Source of the DNA: an uncultured Comamonadaceae bacterium
GTDB lineage: Bacteria; Pseudomonadota; Gammaproteobacteria; Burkholderiales; Burkholderiaceae
Assembly: GCA_946482595.1 (NCBI GenBank)
Contig: CAMLSD010000044.1
Location: forward strand, 1-38,985
Direction: 5' to 3'
DNA length: 38,985 nt
Position 1 is the first letter of the stretch; each line of letters starts with the position of its first letter. Both the position numbers and the translations under genes were made by a program. Below the pieces are notes generated by a model that worked only from the letters and a program-made list of their open reading frames with translations, ran no database searches and had not been told where the DNA came from. Below, piece after piece: positions 23,240 to 32,007 of this stretch.

Positions 23240-23747
23240 CGTGATCTCCCTCTTCACCTGCGGTGTGTTCAGCGTCGGCCCCGGCGTCCAGCAAGGCCAG
23301 GCACTCGTCCAGCAAGGCGTGCAACTGCACCACCCGGGCAGGCCCCAGCGCCTCGTTCAGCGCGAGCTGCGCCTGCTTCCAGGCCTGCTGCGCCTCGGCT
23401 CGCTTGGCCCGGCCGGCGTCGGTGATCGACACCGTGCGACTGCGGCCGTTTTCGCCGGGGCCCAGCAGCACCCAGCCCTGGGCGACCAGGGGATGCAGGT
23501 TGCGCGTGAGCGTGGAGGCGTCGAGCTGCATGCGGGCGGCCAGGTCCGACGGGCGGACAGGCCCCAGTGCGAGCACGTGCGACAGCAGCGAGTACTGGGT
23601 GTTCTTCAGCCCGGTGCGCCCGACAAACTGGTCGTAGTGGCGCGTGACCCGACGACTGAGCTGACGCAGCTTGAGGTTGGTGCAGCCGCGAGGCTGCGCC
23701 GCGTCGGCGGCGATCGGCGGGGTGACGGAGGCGGGAGCATCTGGCAT
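23232..23747 (-). CDS. MarR-family transcriptional regulator
   Basis: A winged-helix repressor of 171 aa. The DNA-binding core is LGPVRPSDLAARMQLDASTLTRNLHPLVAQGWV, followed by the wing GENGRSRTVSITDAGR (roughly residues 60-125). N- and C-terminal helices would form the dimer interface. The frame is open to 23804, but ATG 23747 falls just downstream of a -10 TACAAT, which excludes the earlier starts. It is divergent from a thioesterase and glyoxalase pair and coupled to an MFS transporter. An 8-bp-arm inverted repeat between the two promoters is its likely operator. The ligand is unknown, perhaps an aromatic acid or an electrophile by family habit. Confidence 0.92.
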   Translation of the reverse strand: MPDAPASVTPPIAADAAQPRGCTNLKLRQLSRRVTRHYDQFVGRTGLKNTQYSLLSHVLALGPVRPSDLAARMQLDASTLTRNLHPLVAQGWVLLGPGENGRSRTVSITDAGRAKRAEAQQAWKQAQLALNEALGPARVVQLHALLDECLALLDAGADAEHTAGEEGDHDA

Positions 23748-23754
23748 GCGCTCA

Positions 23755-23789
23755 ATTGTAGTTGCAAGTTTTGTATATGCAACTATATT
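23755..23789. promoter_or_regulatory. Face-to-face promoters with MarR-type operator
   Basis: The perfect inverted repeat TAGTTGCA (23759-23766) and TGCAACTA (23778-23785) has an 11-base spacer. Plus-strand promoter: -35 TTGCAA (23762-23767), 16 bases, -10 TATATT (23784-23789). Minus-strand promoter: -35 TTGCAT (23782-23777), 16 bases, -10 TACAAT (23760-23755). Both share the repeat, so one bound MarR dimer could silence marR-MFS and the thioesterase-glyoxalase pair together. The segment is strikingly AT-rich for this window. Confidence 0.8.
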
Positions 23790-23833
23790 CGAGGCCATCG
23801 TCACCCTGGATCAACTGCCCCCCCCTCCTCACC

Positions 23834-24427
23834 ATGAACGCCGTTCCCACACAAGCTGCCGCCCCGACTGCCTCACTGCAACACACGCTGGACGACTGGC
23901 AGGCCCGCGAGGCCGAGGTCCGCGGCCGCCTGGCGGCGCCCGGTCTGAGCCGGCCCGACCAGCTGATGGGTCGAACCGGGCTGGAGGTGTTCCATGCGAT
24001 GCTGCAGGGCGAGCTGCCCTTCGCACCGATTTCGGACACCCTCGACTTCGTGATGGTCGAGGCCTCCCACGGCCGTGCCGTGTTCCAGGGGCGGCCGCAG
24101 TTCCGTCACTACAACCCGCTGGGCACGGTGCATGGCGGCTGGATCTCGACCCTGCTGGATTCGGCCGTGGCCTGCGCCGTCCACACCACCTTGCCGGTCG
24201 GGCGCACCTACACCACGCTCGAGCTCAAGGTGAACTTCGTCAAGGCGGTGAGCGAGCGCGTGCCGCTGGTACGCGCGATCGGTGAAGTCATACATGTGGG
24301 TGGGCGTATCGGCACGGCCCACGGGCGCCTCGTCGGGCCCGATGGCACACTCTACGCGCACGCCACCACGACGTGCCTGGTCCTTGACCTGCCCTCCCCG
24401 ACCGCGACCCAGACACCACCCCGATGA
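23834..24427 (+). CDS. PaaI-like hotdog-fold thioesterase
   Basis: A 197-aa acyl-CoA thioesterase of the hotdog fold. The active-site motif [25 protein letters not shown] is classic for the PaaI/YbgC-type 4HBT group (about residues 95-120). [13 protein letters not shown] and [27 protein letters not shown] complete the fold. The first ~50 residues are an extra helical N-terminus. The open frame begins earlier at 23762, but that lies within the promoter; ATG 23834 is the sensible start. It is coupled to glyoxalase I by an ATGA overlap and faces marR. The substrate is unknown. Confidence 0.9.
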   Translation: MNAVPTQAAAPTASLQHTLDDWQAREAEVRGRLAAPGLSRPDQLMGRTGLEVFHAMLQGELPFAPISDTLDFVMVEASHGRAVFQGRPQFRHYNPLGTVHGGWISTLLDSAVACAVHTTLPVGRTYTTLELKVNFVKAVSERVPLVRAIGEVIHVGGRIGTAHGRLVGPDGTLYAHATTTCLVLDLPSPTATQTPPR

Positions 24428-24813
24428 GACTCCTGCACACCATGCTGCGCGTTGGCGATCTGCAACGCTCGATCGACTTCTACACCCGCGTGATGGGCAT
24501 GACCCTGCTGCGCACCACCGAACGACCGGACCAGCAGTATTCGCTGGCCTTTGTCGGCTATGGCACCAACCCCGACCACGCCGAGCTCGAGCTGACCTAC
24601 AACCACGGCGTCGACCGCTACGACCTCGGCACGGCCTACGGCCACATCGCCATCGAAGTGCCCGACGCCTATGCGGCCTGCGAGAAGATCCGCCACAACG
24701 GCGGCAACGTCACCCGCGAGGCCGGCCCGGTCAAGGGCGGCAGCACCGTCATCGCCTTCGTGACCGATCCTGATGGCTACAAGATCGAATTGATCGAACG
24801 CAAGCCAGGCTGA
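24424..24813 (+). CDS. gloA: Glyoxalase I (lactoylglutathione lyase)
   Basis: Converts the hemithioacetal of methylglyoxal and glutathione to S-lactoylglutathione. The 129-aa protein keeps the four metal ligands at the same positions as E. coli GlxI: His5, Glu56, His74 and Glu122. Its length and the absence of the longer eukaryotic insertions point to the nickel-dependent bacterial class. ATG 24424 overlaps the thioesterase stop (ATGA), so the two are translationally coupled and share the MarR-facing promoter. A CCGACA/TGTCGG stem follows at 24840-24861. Confidence 0.96.
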   Translation: MRLLHTMLRVGDLQRSIDFYTRVMGMTLLRTTERPDQQYSLAFVGYGTNPDHAELELTYNHGVDRYDLGTAYGHIAIEVPDAYAACEKIRHNGGNVTREAGPVKGGSTVIAFVTDPDGYKIELIERKPG

Positions 24814-24839
24814 GCCCCGCACGCAGCCCGACACGCGCA

Positions 24840-24861
24840 CCGACATCGCCGCAGGTGTCGG
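24840..24861 (+). terminator. Possible hairpin after gloA
   Basis: Arms CCGACA (24840-24845) and TGTCGG (24856-24861) lie 26 bases past the gloA stop and directly before the Pho box of the next gene. No T-run follows, so termination would be weak. Confidence 0.4.
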
Positions 24862-24863
24862 CG

Positions 24864-24908
24864 CTGTCACGGCAGGGTCATGGGAGGGTCACGCAGCTTG
24901 CGTACGCT
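24864..24908 (+). promoter_or_regulatory. Pho box and -10 upstream of phoD
   Basis: Three 7-mers repeat at an exact 11-base period: CTGTCAC (24864-24870), GGGTCAT (24875-24881) and GGGTCAC (24886-24892), with four-base gaps. This is the PhoB-box layout, with CTGTCAC matching the CTGTCAT consensus closely. A -10-like TACGCT (24903-24908) starts ten bases after the last repeat, the spacing seen in PhoB-activated promoters. The spacers are GC-rich, unlike those of E. coli. Confidence 0.75.
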
Positions 24909-24930
24909 CGTGCGCTTTCATGGAGCAGCA

Positions 24931-26607
24931 ATGAGCGCAGATCAACCCAAGGCCCGTGACCGCCGACAGTTCATTCGTGACGTGACGCTGGGCACCGCCG
25001 CCGTCGGTGCAGCCATGGTGCTGCCTGCCTGCGGTGGCGGCGGTGATGAGCGCCAGATCGAGTTTCGTCATGGCGTGGCCAGCGGCGATCCGCAGGGCGA
25101 CCGTGTGATCCTGTGGACCCGCGCCACGCCGACGGACGCCGCGTCGCAGGGCAGCCTGCGGCTGCGCTACGAGGTGGCCAGCGATGCAGCCTTTGCCAGC
25201 ATCGTGCGCAGCGGCGACATCACGACCGGGCCCGAGCGCGACTACACCGCCAAGGTGGACGTCACCGGCCTGAGCCCGGCCACCACCTACCACTACCGCT
25301 TCAGGTTCGGCAGTGACACGGTCTCGCCCGTGGGGCGCACCCGCACCCTGCCGGCCGGCGCGGTCACCCAGGTGCGCATGGCCGTGTTCTCGTGCAGCAA
25401 CTATCCGGCCGGCTACTTCAATGCCTATGCCGCCGCTGCGATGATGAACGACATCGACGTTGCCGTGCATCTGGGCGATTACATCTACGAGTACGCGCGC
25501 GGCGAGTACCCCACGGCCGACAAGGAAGTCGCCAGCCGCCAGTCCGAGCCGGCCGGCGAGATCCTCGCGCTGGCGGACTACCGCACGCGGCATGCGCAGT
25601 ACAAGACCGACCCCGACCTGCAGGCACTGCACGCCGCCCTGCCGATGATCGCGGTGTGGGACGACCACGAAATCGCCAACGACACCTACCGCACCGGCGC
25701 CGAGAACCACACCGAGGGCGGCGAAGGCAGCTTTGCAGCGCGCCGCGCCGCCGCCTTGCGGGCCTATCACGAATGGATGCCCACGCGACTGACCGACCCG
25801 GCCGCACCGGATCGCATCTATCGTTCGTTCCAGTTCGGCAACCTGGTGTCGCTGCACATGCTGGACACACGCCTGATCGGCCGCGACCGCCAGCTGACGC
25901 TGCAGGAGTACGCCGCAGGCGCCGCCGCCGATCCGAACCGCCAGCTGCTCGGCGCCGATCAGACCGCCTGGCTGAACGCCCAGCTGAGTGCATCGACCGC
26001 CACCTGGCAGGTGCTGGGTCAGCAGGTGCTGATGGGGCGCATGGAGATCCCGCTGTCGGTGGCCCAGGCGCCGACCGCCGCCAACGTGACCGCCTTCCTG
26101 ACGGCCAAGGCCACACCCGCCGAGCTGCGCACGGCCGAGCAGCAGGCCCTGGTGGCGCAGCCTCGCATTCCCTACAACCTCGACGCCTGGGACGGCTACC
26201 CGGTGGCACGTGAGACCGTGTTGGGCGCCGTGCAGGCACTGGACCGCAACCTCGTCGTGCTGGCCGGCGACACCCACAATGCCTGGGCCAGCGACCTGAC
26301 CGATCTGCAGGGCCGCCGTGTGGGCGTGGAGTTCGCCACCCCGTCGGTGACGTCGCCGGGCTTCGAGGCCTATCTGGCCGACATTCCCCCGGCCCAGCTC
26401 AGTGCGGCCTTCCCCGAGCTGGTCGACCCGCTGGTGTACTGCGACACCAGCCGGCGCGGCTTCATGGTGGTGACCGCCACGGCCGAGCAGGTGCGCTGCG
26501 ACTGGTATTACGTGGCCGGCATCACGACCCGGCAGGCCACGGCCAGCCTGGGCCAGAGCCTGCGGGTGCTGCCAGGCGCGGCCAACCGCGTGCTGATTCC
26601 GGCCTGA
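24931..26607 (+). CDS. phoD: PhoD-type alkaline phosphatase/phosphodiesterase, Tat-exported
   Basis: A 558-aa secreted metallophosphatase releasing phosphate from organic phosphates outside the cytoplasm. The N-terminus has the twin-arginine motif RRQFIRD and a hydrophobic core ending LPAC-GGGG, a lipobox, so it may be a Tat-exported lipoprotein. A PhoD N-terminal beta domain (about 45-135) precedes the catalytic domain with HLGDYIYEYARGEYP, WDDHEIANDTYR and VVLAGDTHNAW, carrying the Asp, His and Cys/Asn metal ligands. An ATG exists at 24880, but it lies inside the Pho box; ATG 24931 has GGAG at five bases. Phosphate-starvation control by PhoB is likely. Confidence 0.94.
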   Translation: MSADQPKARDRRQFIRDVTLGTAAVGAAMVLPACGGGGDERQIEFRHGVASGDPQGDRVILWTRATPTDAASQGSLRLRYEVASDAAFASIVRSGDITTGPERDYTAKVDVTGLSPATTYHYRFRFGSDTVSPVGRTRTLPAGAVTQVRMAVFSCSNYPAGYFNAYAAAAMMNDIDVAVHLGDYIYEYARGEYPTADKEVASRQSEPAGEILALADYRTRHAQYKTDPDLQALHAALPMIAVWDDHEIANDTYRTGAENHTEGGEGSFAARRAAALRAYHEWMPTRLTDPAAPDRIYRSFQFGNLVSLHMLDTRLIGRDRQLTLQEYAAGAAADPNRQLLGADQTAWLNAQLSASTATWQVLGQQVLMGRMEIPLSVAQAPTAANVTAFLTAKATPAELRTAEQQALVAQPRIPYNLDAWDGYPVARETVLGAVQALDRNLVVLAGDTHNAWASDLTDLQGRRVGVEFATPSVTSPGFEAYLADIPPAQLSAAFPELVDPLVYCDTSRRGFMVVTATAEQVRCDWYYVAGITTRQATASLGQSLRVLPGAANRVLIPA

Positions 26608-26656
26608 GTGCCGGCCTGCGTGCCGGCTTGAGTCCCGACCTGATCGCCAGCCTCAG
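26597..26656. repeat. Degenerate 12-bp repeats joining two convergent stop codons
   Basis: Five 12-base units in phase: TTCCGGCCTGAG, TGCCGGCCTGCG, TGCCGGCTTGAG, TCCCGACCTGAT and CGCCAGCCTCAG. The first holds the phoD stop and the last the eda stop. Within them GCCGGC at 26610-26615 and 26622-26627 can form a hairpin with a six-base loop, a possible two-way terminator without T-runs. Confidence 0.65.
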
Positions 26657-27288
26657 CCGGCTCGCCGCAGCGCGCTGGCCTGCTCGGCCAGCTGCGTGAT
26701 GCGTGCCCAGTCGCCGGCCTTCACCGCTTCGGCCGGCGTGAGCCACGAACCGCCGCACACGCGCACATTGGGCAATGCAAGGAACTGGGGCGCCGTCTCG
26801 GGCGTGATGCCGCCCGTGGGGCAGAACACCACGTCATGGAACGGCCCGGCCAGCGCCTTGAGCATCGGGATGCCCCCGGCCGCCGTGGCCGGAAAGAACT
26901 TCAGGAAGCGGTAGCCGTCGGCGTTGGCCATCATCACCTCGCTGCCGGTCGCAACCCCCGGCAGCAGCGGCAGGGCCATCTCGCGACAGGCCCGACCGAT
27001 CTCGCTGGTGTAGCCGGGGCTGACCGCAAACCGGCAGCCCGCATCGAGCGCCGCACGCGCATCGGCCACGCTGCGCACCGTGCCTGCACCGACGATGGCA
27101 TCGGGCACGGCACGGGCGATCGCCTCCATGCACTGCAGCGCCACCGGCGTGCGCAAGGTCACCTCCAGCACCTTCACGCCACCGGCCACCAGGGCCCGGG
27201 CCATCGGCACGGCATCCTCGACGCGGTCGAGAACGATGACGGGAATCACGGGGCCGTGGTCGGCCAGCGTCAGGGGGTCGAGAGTCAT
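26653..27288 (-). CDS. eda: KDPG aldolase (2-dehydro-3-deoxy-6-phosphogluconate aldolase)
   Basis: Splits KDPG to pyruvate and glyceraldehyde-3-phosphate, the last Entner-Doudoroff step. The 211-aa class I aldolase has the Schiff-base Lys130 in YRFLKFFPA and the catalytic Glu42 in VLEVTLRT. Phosphate-binding segments are VGAGTVR and PTGGITPE. Length and residue positions are within a few residues of E. coli Eda. ATG 27288 stands 44 bases after the edd stop, so it is the second gene of an edd-eda operon. With gntK and the TRAP genes it completes gluconate catabolism. Confidence 0.97.
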   Translation of the reverse strand: MTLDPLTLADHGPVIPVIVLDRVEDAVPMARALVAGGVKVLEVTLRTPVALQCMEAIARAVPDAIVGAGTVRSVADARAALDAGCRFAVSPGYTSEIGRACREMALPLLPGVATGSEVMMANADGYRFLKFFPATAAGGIPMLKALAGPFHDVVFCPTGGITPETAPQFLALPNVRVCGGSWLTPAEAVKAGDWARITQLAEQASALRRAG

Positions 27289-27332
27289 GCTGTCGTCTTG
27301 TGCAAAGAAAAAGCGTCCGGGAAAAACGGCGG

Positions 27333-29147
<1,815 letters not shown>

Positions 29148-29164
29148 GGTGGGAATCTTGCATG

Positions 29165-29211
29165 GATGTAACCGTGATTCAGATTCTCAAGTAACTTGGT
29201 TACATCGTCAA
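29165..29211 (-). promoter_or_regulatory. edd promoter with HexR-like operator
   Basis: On the minus strand, -35 TTGACG (29211-29206), a 17-base spacer and -10 GAGAAT (29188-29183). The spacer is filled by GTAAC-TTG-GTTAC (plus strand 29191-29203), read on minus as TGTAACCAAGTTACT, close to the TGTA...TACA form of HexR sites. A further half-site makes a perfect distant repeat GATGTAACC (29165-29173) with GGTTACATC (29198-29206). HexR, an RpiR-type KDPG-responsive repressor of edd genes, is the likely binder; its gene is not in the window. Confidence 0.65.
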
Positions 29212-29214
29212 TTC

Positions 29215-29241
29215 AAAAAAAATGCGCCCATGCAGGCGCAT
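29215..29241 (-). terminator. Intrinsic terminator of the OmpA-like gene
   Basis: On the minus strand, a 7-bp stem ATGCGCC/GGCGCAT (29222-29228 and 29235-29241) with a six-base loop runs straight into eight T residues (29222-29215). This is a textbook factor-independent terminator, 48 bases past the OmpA-like stop, and it insulates the edd promoter from read-through. Confidence 0.93.
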
Positions 29242-29289
29242 CGGTCATGTACGCAGGGCGCACATCGTGGCAGGCACAGGGCCGCCGGA

Positions 29290-29757
29290 TCACTGCAGAT
29301 GCAGTTCAACCCGGCGGGCTTCGCGGGGATCGCCACCACCGGCCGTGACGGCGGGCTTGCGCAGCTCCAGGCGGTCGGCCGTGAGGCCGTTGGACTGCAG
29401 GGCATGCTCGACGGCCTGGGCCCGCTCCCGGGCCAGCTCGGCATTGCGTGCCGGGTCGCCGGATTCATCATGGAAGCCGGAAATCACCACGCGGGCTGGC
29501 CGGGTGCGGGCCTCCTGCGCCACCTGGGCCAGCAGATCGGCGGCGTCGGCCGGCAGCGTGGCCGATCCGACCTCGAAGTACAGCCGCAATGCGGGCTCGC
29601 CCAGCGCCTGCATGGCCATCTGGGGCGCTGCGGGGGCCCGGGGCGACAGGGTGCGCATCACCGCAAAGCCCAGTACACCCAGCACCACCAGCGTCACCAC
29701 ACTGAACACGACCCACAATCCTGCCCTGCGGTTGACGTCATCATCCTGGTCTGCCAT
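29290..29757 (-). CDS. OmpA-like domain protein with one membrane anchor
   Basis: A 155-aa protein with a single N-terminal helix (about residues 13-35) after an acidic, cytoplasmic start. The rest is a short OmpA/MotB-type C-terminal domain, LRLYFEVGSATLPADAADLL...VVISGFHDESGDPARNAELARERAQAVEHAL...RRVEL. Such domains bind peptidoglycan through an Asp and Arg pair; here GDPARNAELARERA provides both. It has no barrel, so it is an anchor-type protein rather than a porin. ATG 29757 has GGAG at six bases. A TACAAT (29801-29796) may be its -10. It is monocistronic, with its own terminator, and divergent from chaC. Confidence 0.85.
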   Translation of the reverse strand: MADQDDDVNRRAGLWVVFSVVTLVVLGVLGFAVMRTLSPRAPAAPQMAMQALGEPALRLYFEVGSATLPADAADLLAQVAQEARTRPARVVISGFHDESGDPARNAELARERAQAVEHALQSNGLTADRLELRKPAVTAGGGDPREARRVELHLQ

Positions 29758-29814
29758 GGCCTGCTCCGGTTGCGGTAAAAATCAAGTGATCATCGATTGT
29801 AGGGACCTACCGAA

Positions 29815-30444
29815 GTGAGCCTGCTCACGCACACCCCTGTCGACCTGGGCATGGTGCCCATCCTGCGAGATCCGCAGGCGATGCTTCAGGCCACCCTGCA
29901 GGGCTGGAACACACACGACGACCTGTGGGTGTTCGGCTATGCCTCCCTCATCTGGAACCCCGAGGTCGACCACAGCGAGTGCAGGCCGGCCAGGGTGCAC
30001 GGTTTTCACCGTGCGCTGAAGATGTGGTCACGCATCAATCGAGGCTCGCCGCTGTGCCCGGGCCTGGTCTTTGCGCTGATGGCCGGCGGCTCCTGCCGGG
30101 GTGTGGTCTACCGCGTGCCGCGCGACCTGGCATTGCGCGAACTCGACAAGCTGTGGCGCCGCGAGATGCCCACCGGGGTGTACGACCCGCGCTGGCTGCC
30201 CTGCCAGACGCCCGGCGGCACGGTGCGTGCGCTGGCCTTCACGCTGGACCGCAACAGCCCGAACTACACGGGCCCGATCGCGGAGCCCCAGTTGCTGCAG
30301 ATCCTGCGCGAGGCCCGCGGTCGCTATGGCAGCACGCTCGACTACGTGCTGCGCACCGATCTCGGCCTGCGCGATCACGGCATTCGAGATGCCGCCATCG
30401 CGGCCATCCTGAACCTCGCCCGCCAGCACCGCCTGCTCGACTGA
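29815..30444 (+). CDS. chaC: ChaC-like gamma-glutamylcyclotransferase
   Basis: Cleaves glutathione to 5-oxoproline and Cys-Gly. The 209-aa product has the family's substrate loop VFGYASLIWNPE near residue 38 and LDKLWRREMPTGVY, whose Glu is the catalytic acid/base. It matches E. coli ChaC in layout. The start is GTG at 29815 with AGGGA upstream; an ATG at 29851 would also keep the domain but lacks a ribosome binding site. It is convergent with the nucleotidyltransferase, with a 17-base gap. With gloA and msrA nearby it adds to a thiol and redox theme, though they are not co-transcribed. Confidence 0.93.
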   Translation: MSLLTHTPVDLGMVPILRDPQAMLQATLQGWNTHDDLWVFGYASLIWNPEVDHSECRPARVHGFHRALKMWSRINRGSPLCPGLVFALMAGGSCRGVVYRVPRDLALRELDKLWRREMPTGVYDPRWLPCQTPGGTVRALAFTLDRNSPNYTGPIAEPQLLQILREARGRYGSTLDYVLRTDLGLRDHGIRDAAIAAILNLARQHRLLD

Positions 30445-30461
30445 CCGCCCCCGGCCCGGCT

Positions 30462-31085
30462 TCAGGCCGGTGGGCGGGCGTCGAGCTCGGCCCGCGCCCG
30501 GCTCAGGGTGTGCAGGTCGTCCTGGGTGTCCAGGTCCATCAGCACGCCCGGGTCCTTCACCTCCACCCCTTCGGCCGGGTAGCGCGCCATCACCCGGCGC
30601 GCACCTTCGTCGCCGGTCAAGGTGGCCAGTTCGGAATACAGCTCACTCGAGAAGCCCACCGGGTGGCCCCGTCGCCCGTGATGCTGTGCAAAGGCCACCG
30701 CATGGTGGTTCAGCGCCCGCGCCACGGCGTGCAGCGTGGCCGGCTGGACCAGGGGCATGTCGCCCGGCAGGATGAGCCAGCCCGGGGCATTGCCGCGGGC
30801 GCGCACCCCCGCGGCGATCGAATAGCCCATGCCCAGCTCGCCGCCGGGCGTCGATGCGGCCTCGGGCAGCACCACCACGTCCTGGGTGGCGACCCAGCCC
30901 TTGGCGACGTCGAGCAGCCCCTCGGTGGTCACGACCACCAGCGGCAGGTGGCTGGCGATCACGTGGCCCAGCGTGGTGCCCAGCACCGTGCTGCTGCCGA
31001 AGGTCTGAGCGAGCTTGTGATGCGCACCGTCGAAGCGGGAGCCCGCCCCCGCCGCCAGCACCACCACCACTGGTCTTGCTTTCAT
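30462..31085 (-). CDS. MobA-like NTP transferase (molybdenum-cofactor cytidylyltransferase type)
   Basis: A 207-aa nucleotidyltransferase with the N-terminal nucleotide loop VVVLAAGAGSRFDGAHHKLAQ and the acidic metal site LPGDMPLV. This is the MobA-like/MocA group (NTP_transf_3), which adds CMP to molybdopterin for enzymes such as xanthine dehydrogenase. No molybdoenzyme gene is in the window, so the partner is elsewhere. ATG 31085 has AGGA at seven bases; the long open frame before it is intergenic. A 12-bp perfect inverted repeat lies 20 bases upstream. The exact nucleotide and acceptor are inferred. Confidence 0.85.
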   Translation of the reverse strand: MKARPVVVVLAAGAGSRFDGAHHKLAQTFGSSTVLGTTLGHVIASHLPLVVVTTEGLLDVAKGWVATQDVVVLPEAASTPGGELGMGYSIAAGVRARGNAPGWLILPGDMPLVQPATLHAVARALNHHAVAFAQHHGRRGHPVGFSSELYSELATLTGDEGARRVMARYPAEGVEVKDPGVLMDLDTQDDLHTLSRARAELDARPPA

Positions 31086-31104
31086 CCCTTGTTCCTGTTG
31101 TCGA

Positions 31105-31148
31105 ATGCCGATGCGCCGTCGCGTGACCCCGGCGCTGCGCATCGGCAT
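31105..31148 (-). repeat. 12-bp inverted repeat upstream of the MobA-like gene
   Basis: Perfect arms ATGCCGATGCGC (31105-31116) and GCGCATCGGCAT (31137-31148) flank a 20-base spacer. It is within the leader or promoter of the MobA-like gene, 20 bases upstream of ATG 31085. It could be an operator for a dimeric regulator or a strong leader hairpin. Confidence 0.75.
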
Positions 31149-31178
31149 GTGCGTGTGCTTGTTCGTGTTGTCTTGCGC

Positions 31179-31245
31179 GTGCGCCTGTGGGTGCATGGGC
31201 AGGCGCACGATGATGTGTCTATGGGAGCCCACCGGACGCCCGGTG
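31179..31245. repeat. Two further hairpins in the 283-base gap
   Basis: GTGCGCCTG (31179-31187) pairs with CAGGCGCAC (31200-31208), and CACCGG (31230-31235) pairs with CCGGTG (31240-31245). Together with the 12-bp repeat they give three successive stems between two divergent genes. I recognise no riboswitch class. Nothing in the gap looks coding. Confidence 0.6.
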
Positions 31246-31356
31246 AGAACTGGGATCTGCCCGTAGGGGCTAGCCCGCTCCGGACTTACCTGGGCCCTGG
31301 AGAGTCCCGATTGTCGCGGCGTGCTGCGCACGGCGGTGCCCACAGGCCGACCTGCC

Positions 31357-31369
31357 TATACTGACCGCA
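31357..31369 (+). promoter_or_regulatory. -10 element implying a leaderless pdxH transcript
   Basis: TATACT (31357-31362) ends seven bases before the A of ATG 31369, so transcription would begin at or beside the start codon. No Shine-Dalgarno is present. No good -35 is seen 16-18 bases upstream. Confidence 0.55.
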
Positions 31370-32007
31370 TGGACAAGAACATCGCCGACCTGCGCAAGAG
31401 CTATGAGCGTGCCGAACTCGATGAAGGCGCCAGTGCCGATCGCCCGATCGAGCAGTTCGCAACCTGGTTCGACCAGGCGCTGAAGGCCGGCCTGCCCGAG
31501 CCGAATGCGATGACCGTGGCCACCGTGGGCGACAACGGCCGGCCGTCGACACGCATCGTGCTGATCAAGGGCTATGACGAGCAGGGCATCGTCTGGTACA
31601 CCAACTATCACAGTCGCAAGGGCCGCGAGCTCGCACACAACCCGTTTGCGGCACTGCAGTTCCACTGGGTCGAACTCGAGCGTGTGGTGCGCATCGAGGG
31701 CCGTGTCGAGAAGGTGTCGGAGGCCCAGTCGGACGAGTACTTCCGTTCGCGGCCGCTCGACTCGCGCATCGGTGCCTGGGCCTCGCCGCAGAGCCAGGTC
31801 ATCTCGTCACGGGCCGTGCTGGTGGCCAACGCCGCACGCTATGGCGCGCAGTTCGCGCTGAATCCGCCCCGGCCGCCGCATTGGGGCGGCTTTCGCCTGG
31901 TCCCTGACCGCTGGGAGTTCTGGCAGGGACGCAAGTCCCGGCTGCACGATCGCCTGTGCTACCGGCTGGTCGACGGGCAGTGGCTCAAGGAACGACTGGC
32001 GCCGTGA
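31369..32007 (+). CDS. pdxH: Pyridoxamine/pyridoxine 5'-phosphate oxidase
   Basis: An FMN enzyme that oxidises pyridoxamine or pyridoxine 5'-phosphate to pyridoxal 5'-phosphate. The 212-aa product shows [48 protein letters not shown], and the PNPOx end [27 protein letters not shown], with FMN-binding Arg/Lys and the PLP-binding Arg-x-His. The length is close to the 218 aa of E. coli. ATG 31369 fits the family N-terminus ([17 protein letters not shown]). The 3' end overlaps the convergent hybrid kinase by 23 bases. Confidence 0.97.
   Translation: MDKNIADLRKSYERAELDEGASADRPIEQFATWFDQALKAGLPEPNAMTVATVGDNGRPSTRIVLIKGYDEQGIVWYTNYHSRKGRELAHNPFAALQFHWVELERVVRIEGRVEKVSEAQSDEYFRSRPLDSRIGAWASPQSQVISSRAVLVANAARYGAQFALNPPRPPHWGGFRLVPDRWEFWQGRKSRLHDRLCYRLVDGQWLKERLAP

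Noticed and set aside
31179..31368. A known riboswitch (such as the molybdenum-cofactor class) upstream of the MobA-like gene
   Set aside because: I see stems but none of the conserved core bases of a riboswitch class that I can name.
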